From: Paraphysoderma sedebokerense
Lineage: Eukaryota > Blastocladiomycota > Physodermatomycetes > Physodermatales > Physodermataceae
Assembly (NCBI GenBank): GCA_025602915.1
Contig: JAHLJZ010000041.1
Span: 188,001 to 200,727 of the forward strand
Direction: 5' to 3'
DNA: 12,727 nucleotides
Below, one piece after another: positions 8,999-12,727 of this stretch. The translations under genes were made by a program, and so were the position numbers. The notes under the pieces are model-generated. The model ran no database searches, had not been told where the DNA came from, and saw only the letters and a program-made list of their open reading frames with translations. Numbering within the stretch: position 1 is the first letter of the stretch; each line of letters begins with the position of its first letter.

Positions 8999-9546
8999 TA
9001 TTCTTAATAAGCAATAACGTTTTATAAATGTATTATTATTCTTATTTTTCTGTTGGCTCAATTTTCATTCGATTATTCATATAAAACGAATAAAATTAAT
9101 ATAAATTGGAACTATTAATCATGTGACGTCTTATGATTTATCGTTGAGTTTAATCTATTTCCAATCTTCGATTTTAGCGACTTTAAAATCAGAATTTATC
9201 TCCTCTAAATTTTTGAAAGCACAAACTAAAATGAAAGTACCATATTTTCTTATAGAATTATGGATCATTATTAAATAGCATGAAAATACCGCATTCTTAT
9301 TAGTCAACAGGCAAGTACATAGTTATTTGAAAATTTTTGGGCAAAGATTTAATGTAGGACATAGATATATCATATTACTCAGTGGTAATATTAATGAAGG
9401 AAATCATTAAGCATTAATCAGCTTTTTTTTGTCTCTGGGCGAAGGTATTCAACAAATACTAATCAACTACTTATAAACTAAAAATTGATATTACCAAATA
9501 TATCGGAAATCAGTAAATAAAAATCATGCGTAACACATACGAAATG
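8999..9546. other. Convergent intergenic region, no gene seen
   Basis: Very AT-rich gap between the 3' ends of the dehydrogenase (+) and the kelch gene (-). It has AATAAA at 9089-9094, about 90 nt past the dehydrogenase stop, which may be its poly(A) signal. No open frame of note. Confidence 0.6.
9391..9410. repeat. Short perfect inverted repeat
   Basis: TTAATGA (9391-9397) and TCATTAA (9404-9410) with a 6-base loop, followed by a T8 tract at about 9423-9430. It could fold in RNA but sits in AT-rich DNA where such repeats arise by chance. Confidence 0.3.
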
Positions 9547-11780
9547 TTATTGATGTTGAATCGGTGAAACTTCATACCGATGCGATGTCTTAGAAGTGTT
9601 TGATTCTGATATTTGGTTAAGTAAAGAAGTCTCAGGTTCCACATCTGGATGATAAGGAGCGGGCGCTCCTGAGTTTGAAGGCCGAAAAGACAAAGAAGTA
9701 TCCTCAACGCTCGAACACACATCTTGTGGTGTTCGGAGATCCACAGGAAGTGACTGGCTAATGATCGGTTGATTATATATCGACGTCTCTGACGCCGATG
9801 ATAAAAATAGTATGCCTCCTTGAGTGGAAGAATTGGGATACTGGGAACAGTCAAGCTGGCTGATGATGGGGTTGGAAATAGATGCCGGAGGGACAAATGG
9901 GTGCGAAGGATGTGCTTGTGAGGGAGTTGAATACGGTCTGGGGCTCTGATATCCTTCTCTGACGGCGAAGTCTGTCCCATGTATTTGAGAAAGAAGCAAT
10001 GTCGAATGGGGGTTGACTTCCTGTGTTTGTAATGTACGGTTGAGGTGCCCTTGAATGTTGGCTTGTGGATGATGAGCCGAAAAAGGATCTTCGGGATGTT
10101 CCAACGCAGTTTCGAAATTGGAAGATTCCTCCTTTTGTGACTCCTTGACAATTTTATTTCTGTTCACCCTTCTTCGATGAATGAGGTAACCTGCGATTCC
10201 ACCAATCGCGATAGCACCCAGTAAAGGACCCACGATTAACGCAATCCTGACAAGTCGAATGTCATTAACGCCGTAAAAATCAAGAAATAATAACTAACCC
10301 ATACAAACCGGGATGGATCCTGTAAACCGTTTCCGTTGGCAATCACTTCAGGCAAAACGACGTTCGGCAAAGTGGCCAACGCAGTCAGATTGGCTTTATA
10401 AGTTTGGCCCCAATCAAGGGTATATACTCCATTCGGACTAGGTGAAATTGTAACAACATAAATCAACGGATTGACCGTTCGCATATCGTCAATTTGTCCG
10501 CCGTAAATTAGCACTTGGTTACCTAATGAAGGAAGTTAAGAGAGGAATTTTTATATGCTAAATGTTCATATCATGAGGAAAAAAGTACCTATAAGAGTAA
10601 AAGTTGCATCATAGAATCTCTTCCAAAGCGGAAAGCTCCCAGTTATCAACGGTTTGCTCACCTGGAAATTTTCTGTATTGATCACATCCAGTAGCATTGT
10701 CCCGTTACTGTTGGGCCAACCTCCGAACAAAAACAAGTGCTTATCATCTGAGGGAATGACATCGTCAATTTCGTCGTAATGCCATCAAACAATGCAAGAA
10801 AATGACTCACAAAGGATAGAACTCACAGACGAGCGATTGGATATCGTTGCCGCCTGAAAAGGAGAGAAATACATGCATTAGCGAGGCTGAAAGACTCCAC
10901 ATGTGAAACGACCATTTTGTAGAAACTCACCTGCAACGTCCAGGAGAATGAATCAGCATCAAATGTCCAAACATCAGCGAATGTCATGTCACCTTCTGAA
11001 CCGCTAAAAAGCAAATAGTTCTGCGGCTTAACCTCATGGAAGACACCTATTTTGTTCAGCAAAAATTCAGTTTATAATCATGGCTGAGTAGTTGTGGGAT
11101 GAATATAACAAACCTGATAACCTAGGACTAGGACCTTTCGGCCCAGGGTTGCATTTCACATTTCCGCTCTCCAAAAAGCATATTTCGCTGTGCGTTGGAT
11201 CATTGACTGGCCCGATGTCCCGTTTTCCACCGAAAAACAACCTTCTAGAATTTGGAACGGCAAGTCGATTCTCGCAAGGCCACACCCGACCATTCCCAGT
11301 AGTATTTTCGACAACAGACCATTTATCTTCTGCAATGGAGTACTTATAAACTACTTTATTCGCCACTTCGGCATGGCCCTGTGGATTATCCGCTTTCTCT
11401 GAAACGATTCCACCCCACAGATAAATTAAAGCTTTGCTCGAATCAATGTCTACTTGTCCACCCATTATAGCTTTTGGCATCGATGATTTGAGGACCCAAG
11501 TAGGAAGTGATTGTGGGGAGAATTCTTTGGACAAATCGAGGACCGCAACTTGAGTTGTGCTACATAAGTTCTGATTAACATCTTACCATAACATCAATTT
11601 TGAATAAACCGCTGATACCAACATTTGATTGTATCCATCATTCCCTTTTACTGTATAACCACCAAAAACGTAAAGTTTGGTTCCTATCTGAGCTGACGAA
11701 TGATAACCCGTTGGTACGAACGTTTGAGTGGTCGCTAAGGTCGACACTACGGAAATTACAGCGAGAAGTAACCACATCAT
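9547..11780 (-). CDS. Six-kelch-repeat surface protein with one transmembrane helix and a long cytosolic tail
   Basis: Seven exons (- strand): 11780-11623, 11559-11114, 11046-10931, 10853-10811, 10747-10589, 10522-10309, 10246-9547; 611 aa with all phases agreeing. Signal peptide (MMWLLLAVISVVSTLA), then six kelch-like strands each with a Gly pair or near-pair: YVFGGY (39-41), YLWGG (101-103), FFGGK (162-164), LFSGS (215-217), LFGGW (264-265) and IYGGQ (315-316). This predicts a six-bladed extracellular beta-propeller. A helix at 380-401 (IALIVGPLLGAIAIGGIAGY) is followed by HRRR, placing the C-terminus in the cytosol. The 205-residue tail is rich in Ser, Pro and Gln, probably disordered. Kelch-TM proteins are common in Mucoromycota, often annotated as galactose oxidase, but no oxidase copper residues are evident, so catalysis is doubtful. 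A glycan-binding or sensor role is possible. Exon 4 is only 43 nt. The first junction (donor GTTGGT at 11622) is the least certain. Confidence 0.85.
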
Positions 11781-12306
11781 CGAAGCTCACTTCTATTTCT
11801 GGTTGATCGTTTTTTTTCTGAGGCTCCTTAACTTTTTATCAGCAGCCCAGTTCCTTCTGTTTGGATAATTTCGCCTCCTTGTGAGAAGTTTTGATGACCC
11901 TTACACAGTCCATTGTTATATCTAATCGCCTGATCCCTTGTCAGCGTTGAATATGAATTGTCTTCAGTCCACCATGCTCCTCCACAGGCAACAACTAAAA
12001 GAGAGCCATAGTAGCTCAATTTCAAATCCAGAACGCGGAACAATCTAGAATGTCGGGTCGTTCGCACCGGTCAGTTTCATGTCAGTTCGAAACTTCGAAT
12101 TAGGGTGATGGCCACATGGGCGACATTGTGCCGTGCCATACCATATGCCGGTTGTTGCCAATGGCACTAGAGAAAGCCATCGTGCCAAAAAGGCACCACG
12201 TGATTGGTCGTCACGGAAACCCAACAAAGTTCAAACGCGTCATTTAAGTTTTAACCGGATTTCCCATCTGAGATTTTGCAAAAAAGCAGCCTACAACCGA
12301 CATACG
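11781..12306. other. Region between the kelch gene and the BED fragment; one unassigned open frame
   Basis: The kelch promoter should lie in the left part. A 79-codon - strand frame (12067-11828) contains GGAWWTEDNSYSTLTRDQA and two Cys, but I recognise no family and see no matching exons, so it is not called. On the + side, GTGCC-A5-GGCAC (12182-12196), an E-box CACGTG (12197-12202) and ATTGG (inverted CCAAT, about 12203-12207) lie about 100 bp before the BED start codon. Confidence 0.4.
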
Positions 12307-12614
12307 ATGCCTCCAAAAAGGGACCCTATCTGGGGCCTCGTATTTGACCAAGTTGGCCCAGTTGACCCGAAGACTCAGAGGTACAAAGCTAGGTGCAAAT
12401 TTTGCGCCCCTCCGGCCCTCCCCATGAAACCGATCCGGATACTATGGAGTCTAATGACCCTCATAACCTGGAAGGCCGTTTGGAATTGCTTTATCAACAT
12501 GCAACTAATTGCGGAGAAATTCCGCACAATATCAAATTATTAGTTCATCAATCATCAGAATCAGCAGAAACAAACGGAACAAACAGTGAAAAAGAGGAAG
12601 AAGATAGACAATAA
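12307..12614 (+). pseudogene. BED-type zinc-finger fragment, hAT-transposase-like N-terminus, frame-broken
   Basis: Starting at ATG 12307 the frame encodes RDPIWGLVFDQVGPVD, then YKARCKFC, the entry of a BED finger (DNA-binding domain often found at the N-terminus of hAT transposases and their domesticated derivatives). The second half of the finger, LEGRLELLYQHATNC, with a following NIKLLVHQSSESAE stretch, is in a different frame that ends at 12614. The switch must occur between about 12400 and 12430, where C-rich runs lie. No transposase catalytic region follows in the remaining 113 bases. It is either the start of a longer gene cut by the window edge with a sequence error, or a decayed transposon remnant. 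No terminal inverted repeats were identified. Confidence 0.5.
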
Positions 12615-12623
12615 TAACATAGG

Positions 12624-12639
12624 TCTAGGTTAGGTTAGG
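12624..12639 (+). repeat. Short tandem TTAGGT-like repeat
   Basis: CTAGGTTAGGTTAGGC contains the unit TAGGT/TTAGG about three times, similar to TTAGGTTAGG at 3242-3251. Too short to be a telomere. Confidence 0.45.
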
Positions 12640-12660
12640 CATATTAAAGGGGTTTTATTG

Positions 12661-12674
12661 TCCTTGTACAAGGA
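12661..12674. repeat. Perfect 14-bp palindrome
   Basis: TCCTTGTACAAGGA equals its own reverse complement. It lies 47 bases beyond the BED fragment stop, where a subterminal transposon motif or a protein-binding site could be, but it is a single copy here. Confidence 0.4.
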
Positions 12675-12727
12675 ACATATAACGAAATCTCACCCACCCT
12701 TTGGATGAGTGAAACAGACTACATGCA

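Noticed and set aside
9391-9430. Stem plus T tract resembling a bacterial intrinsic terminator
   Set aside because: The genome is spliced and eukaryotic; the stem is AT-only and probably chance.
10262-10298. Donor GTTAGT at 10298 in the kelch gene
   Set aside because: Phase does not match the transmembrane exon; donor GTTTGT at 10308 gives a continuous frame.
12624-12639. Telomeric repeat
   Set aside because: Only about three units, internal, and a similar ten-base string occurs at 3242; not a telomere.
1-12727. tRNA, rRNA or CRISPR array
   Set aside because: No T-loop-like GGTTCRANNCC with matching arms outside coding regions, no rRNA-like conserved stretches and no regularly spaced repeats were found by eye.

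Overview
The window looks like nuclear DNA of an early-diverging fungus, probably Mucoromycota or a neighbouring lineage. Protein-coding genes are split by many short introns (about 57-93 nt) with GT..AG ends and CTAAC/CTGAC/TTAAT-like branch sites. The DNA is moderately AT-rich. The gene content is also fungal: a chitin-synthase-like GT2, a CE4 chitin-deacetylase-like enzyme, a kelch ectodomain/transmembrane protein and a BED-finger fragment of hAT type. The species cannot be named from the sequence alone. All exon models here were made by eye from reading frames, splice phases and family motifs.

Layout. (1) 3-2744, + strand: the C-terminal half of a membrane O-acyltransferase (Acyltransferase_3 family; its 5' part lies outside the window). 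It is joined in one reading frame to a GT2 glycosyltransferase resembling animal Egghead/BRE-3. The GT half carries two apparent 1-nt frame breaks. (2) 3435-5232 or 5307, - strand: chitin-synthase-like processive GT2. (3) 5571-6691, - strand: membrane-anchored CE4 polysaccharide deacetylase. (4) 7553-8998, + strand: nucleotide-sugar dehydrogenase of the UDP-N-acetylhexosamine 6-dehydrogenase type (WecC/WbpA/TviB-like), divergent from gene 3 across an 861-bp shared promoter region. (5) 9547-11780, - strand: secreted or surface six-kelch protein with one transmembrane helix and a long cytosolic tail. (6) About 12307-12614, + strand: a frame-broken BED zinc-finger remnant. Intergenic gaps of 0.5-0.9 kb hold no gene that I can support.

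Genes 1-4 read as a polysaccharide locus. A 6-dehydrogenase would make a UDP-HexNAc-uronic acid. A chitin-synthase-like enzyme would polymerise amino sugar. A deacetylase would free amino groups. An Egghead-like transferase fused to an acyltransferase would add and acylate a sugar. The inferred product is an acidic, partly deacetylated, possibly acylated aminosugar polymer of the wall or capsule. This pathway is inferred from families and neighbourhood. It is the most interesting aspect of the window.
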